The notes beneath the pieces were generated by a model. That model had not been told where the DNA came from and did not search any database. It saw only the letters and a program-made list of their open reading frames with translations. From NCBI GenBank assembly GCA_004194705.1, contig SADC01000477.1:19412-83411 (forward strand): DNA of 64,000 nt, written 5' to 3'. Origin of the DNA: Ditylenchus dipsaci (taxonomy: Eukaryota; Nematoda; Chromadorea; Rhabditida; Anguinidae). Both the position numbers and the translations under genes were made by a program. Of the stretch, positions 1 to 10,926 are shown in pieces; position 1 is the stretch's first letter, and each line of letters starts with the position of its first letter.

Positions 1-79
1 TTTTGGTAGATAATTCGAAAAAGTTTGGCTGGAAAAATTTCGTTAGCAATTAGCTTTGAGTAGACTAACTTAAAACAAA

Positions 80-397
80 ATGCAAAAACTACTTCTAAAT
101 AGATACGTTTTCACTAAGTTAGCCTTTAAAGAGCTAGAAAAATATTCGAGCTTCAAAAATAGGGGGTTAAAAATTTCTAAAAGATTTAGCAGAAGGTCTT
201 TGGAAAAAGTAAAAAATCAAGGAAGTAAATCAGTGCCTGCCTCTTCCACTGAAATGGAGGTATATCTATTTGTGTTCAAATAGGTTTTGGTGTGTAAAGA
301 TTTTTAGTACGCTGATTACCCTACTATGACAATAAAGAGGTAGAACAAGAAGTTACAAGGCACAACAATAATCGTAAAATGATGTATAAAAGAAAAG
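80..397 (+). CDS. Unrecognised gene 1, first visible exons
   Basis: Two candidate exons of a gene I do not recognise. The first is open from an ATG at 80 and ends at a GTATAT donor after codon GAG at 256; its protein is basic (KISKRFSRRSLEKVKNQG). The second follows a TTTTTAG acceptor at 307, runs 308-397 and ends at a consensus GTAAGT donor; it encodes NKEVEQEVTRHNNNRKMMYK. One base seems to be missing near 328-335, because the reading frame entering from exon 1 stops while the frame one base away is open to the donor. With that base restored the exon ends in the phase required by the next exon at 1749. The window edge may hide earlier exons. No domain or signal peptide is visible. The frame and phase logic is seen; that this is one gene is inference. 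Confidence 0.4.
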
Positions 398-499
398 GTA
401 AGTATAATTTTGATGATATCCTCAGTTCTCACCCGTTTCCGACTCTTTTTTAACCCTGATTTTGCCGGGACTTTTTTCACCAAACATAATTGGCCAGTG

Positions 500-703
500 C
501 AGTGGCGTACGCAGGAATTTCTGACGGGGGGGGCACCAGGCCATTTTCAGGCCATTTTACCTACACCGTTTTTCAAATGTTCGAGCCCATTTTACCTACA
601 CCGTTTTCGGAAAAATCTGACGGGGGGGGGCACCGATAAGGAAAAAATCTGACGGGGAGGGCACGTGCCCTCCTGCCCCCCCCCCCCCCTGCGTACGCCC
701 CTG
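500..703. mobile_element. hAT-type MITE with exact 8-bp target duplication
   Basis: Terminal inverted repeats CAGTGGCGTACGCAGG and CCTGCGTACGCCCCTG bound 204 bp. The octamer GGCCAGTG directly abuts both ends (492-499 and 704-711), which is the 8-bp duplication typical of hAT elements. The interior has a degenerate repeat of cattttacctacaccg and several ctgacgggg blocks. There is no coding capacity. Confidence 0.85.
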
Positions 704-724
704 GGCCAGTGTAATAAAAAATAT

Positions 725-1081
725 GGCTAAGGGAAGATTGCCAAACCGAAAATTGCCAAAACGAAAATTGCTAAAACGACATTTGATTTTATTGCAAAAA
801 ACAATAAAAAAGTGTTATGTGTGAAAGGCGTATACAGTCAAACCTCGGTATAGCAACACCCCTTGGGACCGGCCTTGGAGTATCTCTATACTGGAATGTC
901 ACTATACTGGAGTATCACTATGTCACTATATTGGAGTGTCACTTTAGCCATTTTCTTTTAACCAGAGCCAAACGAATGGATAAATGAAGGGTACGTTATG
1001 TGAAACTGTGTGGTATATGTTCGTATTCACTAAGCTTTTATTTTTCATGGCAATTTTCGTTTTTGGCAATCTTCCCTAGCC
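725..1081. mobile_element. Palindromic element with tandem-repeat arms
   Basis: The left end ggctaagggaagattgccaa is mirrored by ttggcaatcttccctagcc on the right. The left arm repeats a unit close to aattgccaaaacgaa about three times and the right arm holds its complement. The flanks AAAAATAT and AAAAAGAT match at 7 of 8 positions, compatible with an 8-bp duplication. A Tigger-type end starting at 835 is nested inside. Confidence 0.6.
835..960 (+). mobile_element. Tigger/pogo-type MITE end, nested
   Basis: It starts CAGTCAAACCTCGGTATAGC after a TA dinucleotide and has the subterminal block GGGACCGGCC seen in other TA-flanked elements here. It continues into a degenerate repeat of tcactatactggagt. 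I could not find a matching right end, so it is probably truncated. Confidence 0.5.
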
Positions 1082-1158
1082 AAAAAGATTCGCAAAGATC
1101 CCGATTTTACAGGCCATTTATTTAAAAAAGTCACAATTTTACTATCAAGACTCGTGAT

Positions 1159-1275
1159 TAGGGTTGTCGAGTCGAAGCCTCGATTTCAAGTTTTGGACTC
1201 GAAAACTCGAAATTTTTTGTTTTTCGATTTTTGTTTTTTTTGTTTTTCGGTTTGGGTCGAGGCCTCGACAACCTA
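1159..1275. mobile_element. Mini hAT element (TAGGGTTGTC ends)
   Basis: A 117-bp element with ends TAGGGTTGTCGAGTCGAAGC and a mirrored GGCCTCGACAACCTA. These match the ends of the hAT transposon at 8135-9976. Flanking octamers CTCGTGAT and CTCACGAC agree at 5 of 8 positions. The arms repeat a tcgaaaactcgaaa motif. Confidence 0.6.
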
Positions 1276-1309
1276 CTCACGACCCTTGTCCACTCTCGAT
1301 GCAGGGGCA

Positions 1310-1640
1310 AAACATCGTTCCCGCCTATAGTCCGACACTTTTTTAATCCCAAATTTTGAAATTGTTCACCAGTTATTTTTTAACAGTCTGACTCAAAAAC
1401 TCACAAGGATTCGGATTTTGACAATCGTTTTTCAACAACCAAAAATTTCTTTATCTAAGAAAGTAAAAACTCGATTTAAGAACAGGCTCGTTCGAAAATC
1501 CCTGTTTTTTAACCGAGTTTTTGCGTTTTTAGAAGAAAAAAATTTTAGATTTCTGAAAAACGAACGGCAGCATCTGAATCCTCGCAATATTTGGGACTAG
1601 ACTGCCAAAACAGAGCGGGAAAAAGTTTTCAAATTTTTTT
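1310..1640. mobile_element. Palindrome with Tigger-MITE core
   Basis: Left arm cgttcccgcc..agtccgacacttttttaa and right arm with ggattc/gaatcc and cagtctga blocks form an imperfect hairpin. The same core recurs at 6168-6595, 12960-13115, 46430-46990 and 49017-49330. No CAGTC end is preserved here. Confidence 0.5.
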
Positions 1641-1748
1641 TGGAAAACCTCGGTTTCTTTTTTGGTGCTTCTAAGGGTTCTTAATCGAGTGTGGACTGTT
1701 AGGTAAAGCAAAGTTAGGTGGTGAAGACAAATTGTTTCCTTTTCACAG

Positions 1749-2322
1749 GCTCCTTTTTGCCGGAAGAAACTGAAGATGACTACAATTTATTAAGAACTTC
1801 ACCCAACAAGAACTCCTACTATTCAAGAATGACTAGGAGGTTCCCTTCCATGCTTCATGTAAACTTTTTTAAACATTAGAAATGGAATGTAAAATTCATG
1901 AGCAGAAAACCAAAGCACTATGTCAAAATTTTCTAGCGCCATCGGCCACTGATGCCCACCCTATGGACACAGTCTATGAAGATGAACTGGACTTCCCAGA
2001 AACCATGCTCACAAACAATGGTCAACAAAAAGACCTTGATAACCACCAGCACCAGTCTAATCTAGTGCCAAAATGTACTCTAAAGAGAGAAGAGAACCAG
2101 GAACTGTCGAGCAAATGTGGCAAAATATTAAGGATAGCACGGGTAGTCACTTACTTCTGACACTAACTTCAGTCAGAAATTATTTTTCAGAAAGGGGTAG
2201 AATGAAGTCAAATTCACAAGAGCAAATAAAGTCAGTTGAGGCAGTCAGGAGGTCACAAATGAGTGAAAGTTGGCCGGATGAAAGGAACAAAAATGTGTCT
2301 GATGTAAAATGCTTCCACAGCG
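1749..2322 (+). CDS. Unrecognised gene 1, internal exons
   Basis: An exon opens after a TTTCACAG acceptor and encodes GSFLPEETEDDYNLLRTSPN and onwards to about 1858. From 1882 an open frame begins MECKIHEQKTKALCQNF. Near 2070 it must shift one base (at a caaaatg homopolymer) into the frame reading YSKERREPGTVEQMWQNIKD, which stays open to a GTAAGA donor at 2323. The protein is hydrophilic and low in structure, with no family I recognise. The 21 bases between 1858 and 1880 look like GT...AG but are too short for a normal intron; I suspect another small indel. The phase entering from 397 fits exactly. Confidence 0.4.
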
Positions 2323-3271
2323 GTAAGAATTTAGAGTGATCTGAATTGTGGGCAATTGAACATGGGACATGCGACTGTCAATTGTTGAAGCTAGGGTTTT
2401 TTATAAGACCAGGTTTTTAGTGGCAAATTTTGCTGATTTCTGCAATGTGATATGACCTTTTTTTCCCTTTTTTTATCATATGGCTACATTTTCCAGCTAC
2501 ATAACTATCTATTACTAACAACTGAAAAATGAAAACTACCATGAAGACGACAGCAGCCCAAGTGCCCGCCCCCTCTCCATAGAGTATTTTTCTCTAAGCC
2601 AACTTTTTTTTATTTTTTCATCTATTTCACCCTTTTTGCGCCGAAGAAAGAAAGGGTATTTGGCCGCTACGCAGCTAAAGACCATCACACTCCACATTAA
2701 AAATGATTGGGGTGAAAAAAATCAAGAGAGCCGAAAATGGTAGGCTTAGAGAAAAATATTCCTTAGAGAGGACGGGCACTTCGGATTTTACGCAAAAAAG
2801 ACTATTCCAACTTTTAACTACAGTCAACTCTTATAGGGCCTTTATTAAGGCCTTTATTTTCTAAGGCCTTTATTCTAAGGCCTTTTTCCTTTATTTTCGA
2901 GTTTTTTCTGAGCTTGATTCGTGAGCTAGCCTGAAATATCGTAAGTACAGATCATTTTTGTAAATGGCAGCTGTTGTGCCAATGAAATTCGCGGCTCTCG
3001 TTATAAGAACATAGAAAGTAGGTTTGCTTATATCTAGAGCTGCGGTCTTCACTGGCAAAAGTTCTAATAATTTAAAAATGACGAAAAAAACGTAATCCTC
3101 CCGATACTTTTAATTAGACTGGCGAATCAGGCTTGGAAAAAGTTTTCAAAGGGAGGGGCGGGTAAAAATGTCGGGCCCTTAGCGGAAACAAACTTGATAG
3201 AATGGCCCTTTATCTATAGTTAATTTTAGTTAAATTTTGTGAAATTTTCTCCCCATTAAACGAAAATTTAG
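2323..3271. other. Probable intron filled with MITE remnants
   Basis: Bounded by a GTAAGA donor and a TTTAG acceptor. It contains the MITE at 2561-2780 and a degenerate Tigger-like end at 2821 (CAGTCAACTCTTATAGGGCC) followed by a tandem repeat of aaggcctttattct. Nothing else coding is seen. Confidence 0.4.
2561..2780. mobile_element. MITE, AGTGCCCGCCCCC family
   Basis: Inverted ends agtgcccgcc and ggacgggcact, with inner arms agagtatttttctctaagcc mirrored by ggcttagagaaaaatattcc. Related palindromes with the agagtatttttatctaag arm lie at 46515-46695 and 48049-48290. Confidence 0.65.
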
Positions 3272-3563
3272 GCGAGCACAACAAAATAGAATGCGGCTTA
3301 AATTCAAGCCCGCCATCTTCTCCAAACCACCCATCCAACATGTCCCCACAAACAATGCAAAAACAGCAAAAGAAGCGTCAGATGCCCTACAAATGTCGCC
3401 TGAGAACTGTCAAAAAGTAATAAGTTATGCCAAAATGTTTGGTGTCTCCAACCCCCAAGCCTGGGTGCGCAATAATTGCGCTTTTGTTCAGACATTTGTG
3501 CACGCTCCTTGCAACGATATTAACATTTTTGTGGACTCTTGTTTTAAAAGTAAATTCGTGTAA
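3272..3563 (+). CDS. Last exon of gene 1 or a separate small cysteine protein
   Basis: The exon opens after a TTTAG acceptor and is uninterrupted to a TAA stop, ending in NIFVDSCFKSKFV. It has four cysteines in a spaced pattern (NCQKV, NNCAF, APCND, DSCFK), suggesting a disulphide-bonded extracellular domain. Two AATAAA signals follow within 30 bases, so this is the 3' end of a transcript. The phase is one base off the donor at 2322, so it may belong to the same gene with an indel, or to another gene. I do not recognise the family. Confidence 0.45.
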
Positions 3564-3570
3564 ATTTGAA

Positions 3571-3588
3571 AATAAAATTATTAATAAA
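3571..3588 (+). terminator. Polyadenylation signals
   Basis: AATAAA occurs at 3571 and again at 3583, just after the stop codon of the preceding exon. Confidence 0.5.
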
Positions 3589-4180
3589 TATTTATATTTA
3601 AAAAATAGTATATACAACAAAAAATAAACTAGTCGTAAATATAACGAAATGAGCAGTTGTGGTTACTAAACATATTTAGCAAGTCAATGAATATCTGCTT
3701 GCCAGCATTTACTGCACAAATCATCAATAATATTTTTTATTTTTATGCAGTGATTTTTATAAATGAATAAAAAACAGGCATATTTTTTGACAATTCTGTA
3801 CTTTGTGTAGTTAACAGTTTAATTAACACTCCGATAATTAATTAATACCTTTTTCCTCTCTGAATACAGAATTTCATGGGGAACACGATGGCTTTTTCAG
3901 ATTTATTTTTTCAAATCTAAAAGGGGGAGGAAACTTTATATACGCATCGCCTAAGTCACGGGTTCGACTACCACTGGCTGCACATCTTATTTTTTCACCT
4001 TCTTTTATTTACAAATTTGGTGTCAAAATGATCCTCACACTGTTAGCTATCCAACGAAATCATCAGCGCTGGAATTTACAGTAACAGGAGATTATTTTTA
4101 GGCTAAAATAGACTGAATTTCCGAAACTCGATGGGTTTTGCGGTTTTTCTTTGACTGGTCGGATTAATATTTTTGGAATA
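3589..4180. other. Intergenic, AT-rich
   Basis: No gene seen. At 3958-4005 a fragment cacgggttcgactaccactg followed by ggctgcacatcttatttttt resembles the tRNA-derived B-box family found at 20.7-22.4 kb. Confidence 0.4.
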
Positions 4181-5061
4181 CAGTCAAACCTCGCTATAGT
4201 GGCACCCCTGGGACCGACCTCAGGGTGCCACTATATTGGGGTGCCACTATAGCGAAGGGTGCTGGACCGAAACAATTTGCAAGTGCCACTATATCGAGGG
4301 TCAACACTAAAACAGGTCAATTGCATCTCAAATACCAAGTTTTCAATATACTCTATATTCAGACGTATTTTCCGCACTCCATAGATGACCCGCACCCTCA
4401 CTGGTTCGACTCCACCCTAGTGACATTTATTTTTTCCTTGTGTCTACTGTATTATTGTTTTGTCCTTAAAACGACACTATTACGAAAAAGACACTATTTT
4501 GATTCACCAGAAGAATTCGCAAATGCAATGAACAGTCTACGAATGTATACCGGTGACGACTTTAAGGTTTCGTTTTATGTATTTTGATAGTTTTGATTGA
4601 TATGATATTTGAATAAAGGGCATATTGAAAGTAGTAAAAAAACCCTTTTTAACAGCTGTAACTGATGCTTCGACATTAATTGTACCCACAGGTAGCTCGC
4701 ACTCCATAGATAACCCGCACCCATAGATAACCCGCTCCAGCGTATAACCCGTGGGTTATACGCGGAAATTTAGGGTAGTATTAAAGAAGAACAAACGAGA
4801 CTGAATAAATTTTAAAGAAAAAGTGAATAATCAATGCATAAAAATTTGTCTTACAGATTTTCTTGTTTGACTTTGAAGGTGCCACTATATTGGGAGTAAA
4901 TTCATAACTCGGGACTAAATAAAGTGCAACTATAGTGGGAGTGCCACTATATCGAGGTGCCACTATAGTGGGATGTCAGTTTGCCTTATTTAAGTCAAAA
5001 CCAACCAAATCGGTCCCAGGGTGCCACTATAGCGGGGTGCCACTGTAGCGAGGTTCGACTC
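4181..5061. mobile_element. Tigger/pogo-type element with repeat-bearing arms
   Basis: The left end CAGTCAAACCTCGCTATAGT follows TA. The right end mirrors it as gcgaggttcgactc. Both arms repeat gtgccactatagcg-like units, and both carry the subterminal gggaccg block (4210 and 5013 in complement). The interior has an open stretch (SPEEFANAMNSLRMYTGDDF) that may be a scrap of coding sequence, but I cannot assign it to a transposase. Confidence 0.7.
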
Positions 5062-6167
5062 TACTTTATACAAGTCACCCGTTTCGTATCCCAAAATGTA
5101 GTCATGATTCCAGGATTTCATTTGAACCATCATATAGAGAAGAAAAACATTATTTAATTAGAGCTATTATTGAATAAAACATTTAGCAATGTCCGCCGGG
5201 TTGGCGCCCGGCTGCCCGGCGCCCTATCAATAAAGTGGAAGGTTAAACGGAACAGAAAAAGAAGAAAGGAAGAACATATTTATTAGTGACAATCGACAAA
5301 AAACTATAAACTACGGAGGGATGCAAAAAATATTATCCGTCCTTAGTCATGAACTGTGCTATGGGATTGTAGACGCAATGTATCCAGACTCAAGAAAAGG
5401 TAAGCTTTTTTAAATAAAGGTTGGTCAGGGGGTTGGTGTGGTGTGGTGGGGAGTGGCTCGGTGAGGTGTCAGCAGTGCCGGAACAGTGACTTGGATTACT
5501 CGGCGCATGAGATTCTCTCGGCGCATCAGCGCCGAAGAGTTATGAAAAATAGTCAGAGGGGCAGAGGCGGATCCTTGTAGGGTGAGGAGGAGTGCAGGTC
5601 TCCCGGAGCCGATTTTTATGGAATTTTTAAAGAATTTTTTGAAGCACTACTGAAGATTTGATCATAAGTCAAGATTGTAACTTCACATCCATAAAATCTC
5701 TATTAAACTTCTATGAATATTTGAAAAAAATTTCTAGAGATTTCAGTAGTATTTACTAGGGTTGGCCTCCCTCCGTCCGCCCCTCTCTCCCCCAACAACC
5801 ATAGTATTTACAACGTTTTTTTAACGTTTTACAAAGTTGTCAATAAATTTTAATTTTTCGATAAATTTTTACTTTCTTACAGCTTTTCCTAACCCTGCTT
5901 CGATATGCCACATGCACGACAAGCGTATCGCGGGAAGTTAAAAAAATTCAAAAGTGCGCCAGCTGGGAGTCGAACCTGTGACATAAAAAAGGGGCCAAGG
6001 ATGGTTCAACTCCACCACATTTACATGTTGAATTTGATGTTAGTGAGTTATATATGTTAGCAGGCAAGTTTTACAATTTTTTAAAAACCACATCTTGGTG
6101 TGGATTGCTCTATAGCAGATTCTGCGAGCGGTTTCGTGATCAGCACTACAAGAGCTATTTTTTGATA
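5062..6167. other. Intergenic
   Basis: No gene seen. A GC-rich hairpin (cgccgggttggcgcccggc) lies at 5193-5225. On the minus strand near 5950-5970 a B-box-like gttcgactcccagc marks a possible tRNA-derived fragment. The rest is unassigned. Confidence 0.4.
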
Positions 6168-6595
6168 CAGTCGAGTCCGCTAACCCGGCACCCCAAAAAG
6201 TTCGTTCCCGCCTTGGGTCCGACACTTTTTTTAACCCAATTTTCGAAGTATTTTTTCAATTGTGTTTTTACAGTCTGATAGCAAATATCGTGAGGATTCC
6301 GATTTTGCCGATCGTTTTTCAAAAACCTAATATTTTTGGCTCTAAAAAAACCAAAACCCCGCTAACCCGGCACCATATTTTTAAAAAGGGTGCCGGGTTA
6401 GCGGGGTTTTGGTTTTTTAGAGCCAAAAATATTAGGTTTTTGAAAAACGATCGGCAAAATCGGAATCCTCACGATATTTGCTATCAGACTGTAAAAACAC
6501 AATTGAAAAAATACTTCGAAAATTGGGTTAAAAAAAGTGTCGGACCCAAGGCGGGAACGAACTTTTTGGGGTGCCGGGTTAGCGGGACTCGACTG
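6168..6595. mobile_element. Near-perfect 428-bp Tigger-type palindrome
   Basis: It starts CAGTCGAGTCCGCTAACCCG and ends with the mirror, flanked by TA on both sides. The two halves are almost identical inverted copies meeting near 6380, where a second copy of the end motif (ccccgctaacccggcacc) occurs. It would fold into a single long hairpin. No transposase is encoded. Confidence 0.85.
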
Positions 6596-6889
6596 TATAG
6601 GTTTTTTGATGAGCCAGGGTTGGGTCGTGCACTTCTCTTGTTAGTCAATGAAATTCAGTGTCTAACTAGTAGTCTTTGCTTATGAAGAAGTGAAAATAAC
6701 AATTTTTTTTCTGAAAAAATGTATAGTAAGTCTGAAAATGATGAAATTTTTATTGATGTCTTCGGAAATAAAACAGAGCGGAAAAAGCTCGAATTTAAAA
6801 ATTTTACAGATGCCTAAATTATGAAATATATACTACTGTATACCACTACTACTAGATGAACAGCGCCTCTTTCATTGATTTTTCTTAAG
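6596..6889. other. Unassigned spacer
   Basis: AT-rich sequence with no supported coding exon or repeat. Confidence 0.3.
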
Positions 6890-8120
6890 GTTGTATAATT
6901 CTCCGAAAAAATAAAAATCGGAGAATTCTCCGAGAATTCTCTCGAGTGTATGGAGGATTTAATAAGGAAAAACTGGAAATTCCGGAGAATTTCGGGATTA
7001 CTACTCATTTGCGCAAACTCATTTGCGCAAAACTCATTTGCGCAAATTTTTTAAGTTACATGTTCGAATCCAGGTGGTAGCAGAAATTATTTTATATAAA
7101 CGCATTTGAGCCTTTTGGATTTGAGCCCCACATTTGAGCCCGCATTTGAGCCCCATTTAATTTTGGTTAAGATTCTTCTCCTTCTACCTGCCTGCCTTCG
7201 GCAGGCAACCTAATTCAATAGGAAGCCCCTTTGTGGTACATGGTCCGGGATAAGGGCTGACCCTTTGGGGTACATGGTCCGGGATAAGGGCTAACTCTTT
7301 ATATACGAGCTCTATATTAGCATCGATCAGATTGCTAAATTTTTATATTTATAGTAAATATCGATTTTCAAAGAAAAAACACAGAAAAAAATGAATAAAT
7401 ACAAAATCGGGCTTAAAAAATGAACAGTGAAATGTCCGTGTCCCGATTCAAATGTCGGCTTTTGCTATGGGGCTCAAATGCGGGGCTCAAATGTGGGAGC
7501 TCAAATGCGGGGGCTCAAATACGGGGGGGGGGGCTCAAATGCGGGGGCTCAAATCCAAAGGGCTAATTTGAACTGTCCCAGACGGTGAATTGTCCCGTAC
7601 GGTGAATTGTCCCGGACGATGAATCGTCCGTACGGTGAATTGTCCGTGTCCCCCAAAATCGTGTCCTGAACACGGTTTTTAAGACCAAAATGCTGTTTTA
7701 ACCAACTGGAATATCAATACCGTGGGTAGTTACCCACTCCAAGGTGGTCGACCTTAAACTTTTGTGGATTATTGTGAGTAGACAAACAAATTTTGCATGC
7801 CTAAATCAATTCAGAAAAAAAGATTTTGGAACATGAAAAACGTAAACAATTTTTTAATCTAAGTGGACGACCACTTGGTTTTGTTCTACCCACGTGGTCG
7901 TACCCAGGTTGAAGAACTCAGGTAAAACTCCTGGGTAGTAATATTTTCGAACCTGTAACTTCAAAAAATTTGCGCAAATGAGTTTTGCGCAAATGAGTTT
8001 TGCGCAAATGAGTTTGCGCAAATGAGTTTGCGCAAATGAGTTTGCGCAAATGAGTTTTGCGCAAATGAGTAGTAACGAATTTCGGAGAATTCTCCGGAGA
8101 ATTCTCCGAAATTCCGGAGA
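6890..8120. mobile_element. Foldback element with actcatttgcgcaaa arms
   Basis: The left arm (to about 7082) has a ggagaattctccg segment, then three copies of a unit near aactcatttgcgcaa, then agttacatgttcgaatccagg. The right arm (from about 7926) has the mirror order, with about seven copies of the complementary unit gcgcaaatgagttt and again ggagaattctccg. Arm repeat number therefore differs, three against seven, while the unit is shared. The interior is a second nested palindrome. Element class is unknown. Confidence 0.75.
7101..7565. mobile_element. Nested foldback with catttgagcccc arms
   Basis: The left arm holds about four units of catttgagcccc and starts beside cttttggatttgagcc. The right arm holds about six units of ggggctcaaatgcg and ends ggctcaaatccaaagg. 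Short tandem duplications (ggtacatggtccgggataag) at 7217-7290, and cggtgaattgtccc repeats at 7575-7650, sit inside and beside it. Confidence 0.65.
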
Positions 8121-8457
8121 CCCTAGTTTTTCTGTAGGGTTGTCAAACGTTCGAAATTTTCGAACGTTCGATTCGACGAACATTCGAAGTTTGAAATTTT
8201 CGAACGTTCGGTTCGATTCGAAGTTCGAGTTCGAAAATTTCGAACGTTCGGTTCGATTCGAAGTTCGAGTTCGAAAATTTTCGAACGTTCGATTCGAAAT
8301 TTTCGAACGTTTGATTCGAAGTTTGAATCATACAATTTTCACATGTTCGATTTATAAAGTTCTGATTATTTCAAATTCAAGCTTCGAATCTGACATTTAT
8401 TCCATGCTAGTTTTCATGATTCTGTAGATGTTCTTGATGCTTTTAGTTTAACAGTTA

Positions 8458-8705
8458 CCGTATTTCCTCTAATATAACCACCCCCCCCCCCTTTGATTCA
8501 AAATCGTGTTCTTGGCATTGCGTTTTCGACCCACTTTTTCGTCACTTCTCTCAGGCAAGTTATGACCCATTTTGTAGCCAGTGAGATGAGCTACAGAAGG
8601 AGTGGTAACTTGCTTGGGAGAAGTGATCGAAAAGTGGGTCAAAAACACAACGCCACAAACACGTTTTTTGAATTTAGGGGGGTGGTTATATTAGAGGAAA
8701 TACGG
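8458..8705. mobile_element. CCGTATT-family MITE inside the hAT element
   Basis: Ends CCGTATTTCCTCTAATATAA and its mirror, flanked by TA at 8456-8457 and 8706-8707. The halves are near-identical inverted copies. The right TA supplies the first base of the ATG that opens the BED-finger reading frame; the pre-insertion site (cagttatgccg) would have kept that ATG. Confidence 0.85.
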
Positions 8706-8706
8706 T

Positions 8707-9603
8707 ATGCCGAGCGACGTTTGGGCAACTTTTGTGAAAAAGGGCGACAAGGCAGTTTGCAAGTGTGGTGCTGAATATTCGCTTGGAAAAAAGTGGAGCC
8801 ACAACAAATCTATCTTCTCATCTACAATCTGCAAAACATAACGAAGCTATGGTAAAATTCGATGGTCCAAGCGCGAAGAAGGCACGAACGGAAACACTCC
8901 CTTCGATATTCAGTCCGAATTACTCGAAAGTATGACAATTCAAAAAAATTTCAATTTTATTAACCTAATTTATTAGATTCAAACGGATAATTTGAGAAAT
9001 GACGTGCTGAAGCTGATTGTTCAACATAATTTGCCATACTCGATTGCTGAATCGCCGTTTCTTCGTCATCTGATCAGAACTAACTATGGAACCTCAAAGG
9101 TGATTTTAGCAAGCCTTTTTAAAATGAGTTTCCCCGTAACCTTAATTCAGCTACGATATTTCCTCAGAAGTGCCGAAAAAGGCTGAGGAATGCAAAGAAA
9201 GTCTCAGGAAATTTGCAAAGGATCAATATATTTCAATCACCTTGAATGAGTTCTCGCACAGGGAGCACTCACTACTATGGTACGGCTTATAGTTTCTGTG
9301 AATTCTCTCTGGAATAGCTTTTTTAATTCTCCGAAATTCCCTCATCTCGCAATTCTGGCTCGTAAATACTTGTCCATTTCGTTATCCAGCGTTGCGTCAG
9401 AAAGGTGTTTTTCCAAAGCTTCTCTTCTCTTCGCTAACTCTCTTCGATCCCGTTTACCAAAAGATGCTGCAGCCAACCTTCTTCACATCAAAACCGGGCT
9501 GGCGGATTCAGTACTAGAGGATGCCAGAAGCAAGAATACTCAAGAACCGGAAGAAATCATCAATATTTTAATGGAAAATTCCGTAGATTCCGAAGAATTT
9601 TGA
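8707..9603 (+). pseudogene. hAT transposase remnant (BED finger and C-terminal dimerisation domain)
   Basis: The N-terminal part reads MPSDVWATFVKKGDKAVCKC, the tryptophan, phenylalanine and paired cysteines of a BED zinc finger. After a frame shift near 8795 the finger continues with TTNLSSHLQSAKHNEAM, giving the expected histidines. A second exon from about 8977 encodes LIVQHNLPYSIAESPFLRHL, which resembles the domain that follows the finger in hAT transposases. The last part (9277-9603) has LARKYLSISLSSVASERCFS and a C-terminal tail, the conserved hAT dimerisation block. The catalytic RNase-H-like core between these parts is absent, and frames are broken. It lies wholly inside the 8135-9976 element. 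Family assignment is firm; activity is excluded by the deletion. Confidence 0.85.
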
Positions 9604-9984
9604 TTTATTTGGTTGTTATAGTTTAATAAAGGTCACGAAATTATGACTAAAATTATAAAAATATCTGGTAAAAAGTTCTAAATTTCCCTAATTACACGTT
9701 CGATTCGAATTCAAGAATTTTCGAATCGAGCGTTTGGTTCGAAGTTTGAATTCGAAAATTTTCGAATCGAACGTTTGGTTCGAAGTTTGAATTCGAAAAT
9801 TTTCGAATCGAACGTTCGGTTCGAAGTTTGAATTCGAAATTTTCGAATCGAACGTTCGGTTCGAAGTTCGGGTTCGAAAATTTTCGAACGAACGTTCGGT
9901 TCGAAGTCGAACGTTCGAAAAAATCTCGAACATTTGACTCGAAGTTCGAAATCGAACGTTCGATTCGACAACCCTATTTTTCTG

Positions 9985-10926
9985 CTTAATTGATAATTCA
10001 AATTTTAAATTTTTTTAAATTTATAAATTTCAAATTTTTTTGAATTTCAAAATTTTTCAAGCTTAATTGCGAATATGAACAATGTTTTCAGCATTATTAT
10101 GCTGTTTCGAGGCGAAATTCACCTTACATAACTGCTTCCGGGTATGATTTATACAACTTGCCGGTGCGGCACCGGTTTGGCACCGACCTCTGAAATTATG
10201 GCACCGGGCACCACACGGGAACCGACCGAGAGTTAACCAAAAACTAGATGTGAAAAGTGACAAATGAGATGTCAAACATATTGGCAGGCTGTCATTTTGA
10301 ATACAAGAAACATCTAGCCAAATTTTCAAATTTAAAAAGTTACGGGCCATACAAAACTGTGGGAAAATTTGGACCACCCTGTAGCTTTTACTTTCCTCTA
10401 AAAAAGCATTTTGTTGTGAATTTACAGAGCATTATGATTTATGTCTATCTAAAAGATATAACGTCAGGAGGGGTCAAAATAATCGCGAGATTTTGTTCTT
10501 TCATTTTTATTTGACCATTTAGCTAAGTGATTGGTATGCAGAGTTATGCCCATTTTATTGTCAAAAACAAGAATATCCAGAAAATGTATATTTGAGGGAA
10601 AATAAAAATTCTCCGTGAATTTATAATCACTATGTGGCAAGTTTGGGCGCAAAAGATAGCTCTGATCTGGCTCACCATTTTAAAATATTATTTGCTTTCT
10701 TGGAATAGGAATATAGGAGAGAAGCACCTGAAAGAAGCTGAAAATTCAATAATCTGGAAGGTCACATTTTCGACAATTTTAAATTGCTCGGATCTCAAAA
10801 ATTTCAATTAGAAGTGCAAAAACAAATTGCACCATCGTGTTCAGCGTGAAATTCTGAGTCAGAATCGACAGAAATCACAACCAACCGTTCTCGTGTTAAA
10901 AATAGTGTTAAACCTTATATTAAATG
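9985..10926. other. Intergenic
   Basis: No gene is supported. A GC-rich patch of ggcaccgg units at 10150-10215 resembles the GC-rich arms at 19.3-19.5 kb and 33.9-35.0 kb. The motif gtgttcagcgtgaaattctg at 10848 belongs to a short module shared with several palindromes. Confidence 0.35.

Larger units (their letters stand above)
8135..9976 (+). mobile_element. Deleted hAT transposon with tandem-repeat arms
   Basis: The element begins TAGGGTTGTCAAACGTTCG and ends CGATTCGACAACCCTA, with the exact octamer TTTTTCTG on both sides (8127-8134 and 9977-9984). The left arm (to about 8330) and right arm (from about 9690) consist of tandem units of tcgaacgttcgattcgaagt type in opposite orientation. Between them lie fragments of a hAT transposase on the + strand. 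The right array is longer than the left. A TA-flanked MITE has inserted just before the transposase start. The catalytic centre is missing, so this copy is not autonomous. Confidence 0.9.

Noticed and set aside
1859..1879. A 21-base intron in gene 1
   Set aside because: It begins GT and ends AG, but splicing it does not restore the frame; a small indel is more likely.
2821..3250. A complete Tigger-type element
   Set aside because: Only the left CAGTCAACTC end is convincing; the proposed right end near 3210-3225 does not mirror it.
9688..10001. Minus-strand open frames rich in arginine, asparagine and phenylalanine
   Set aside because: They translate the right arm of the hAT element; the same artefact appears at 8123-8335.
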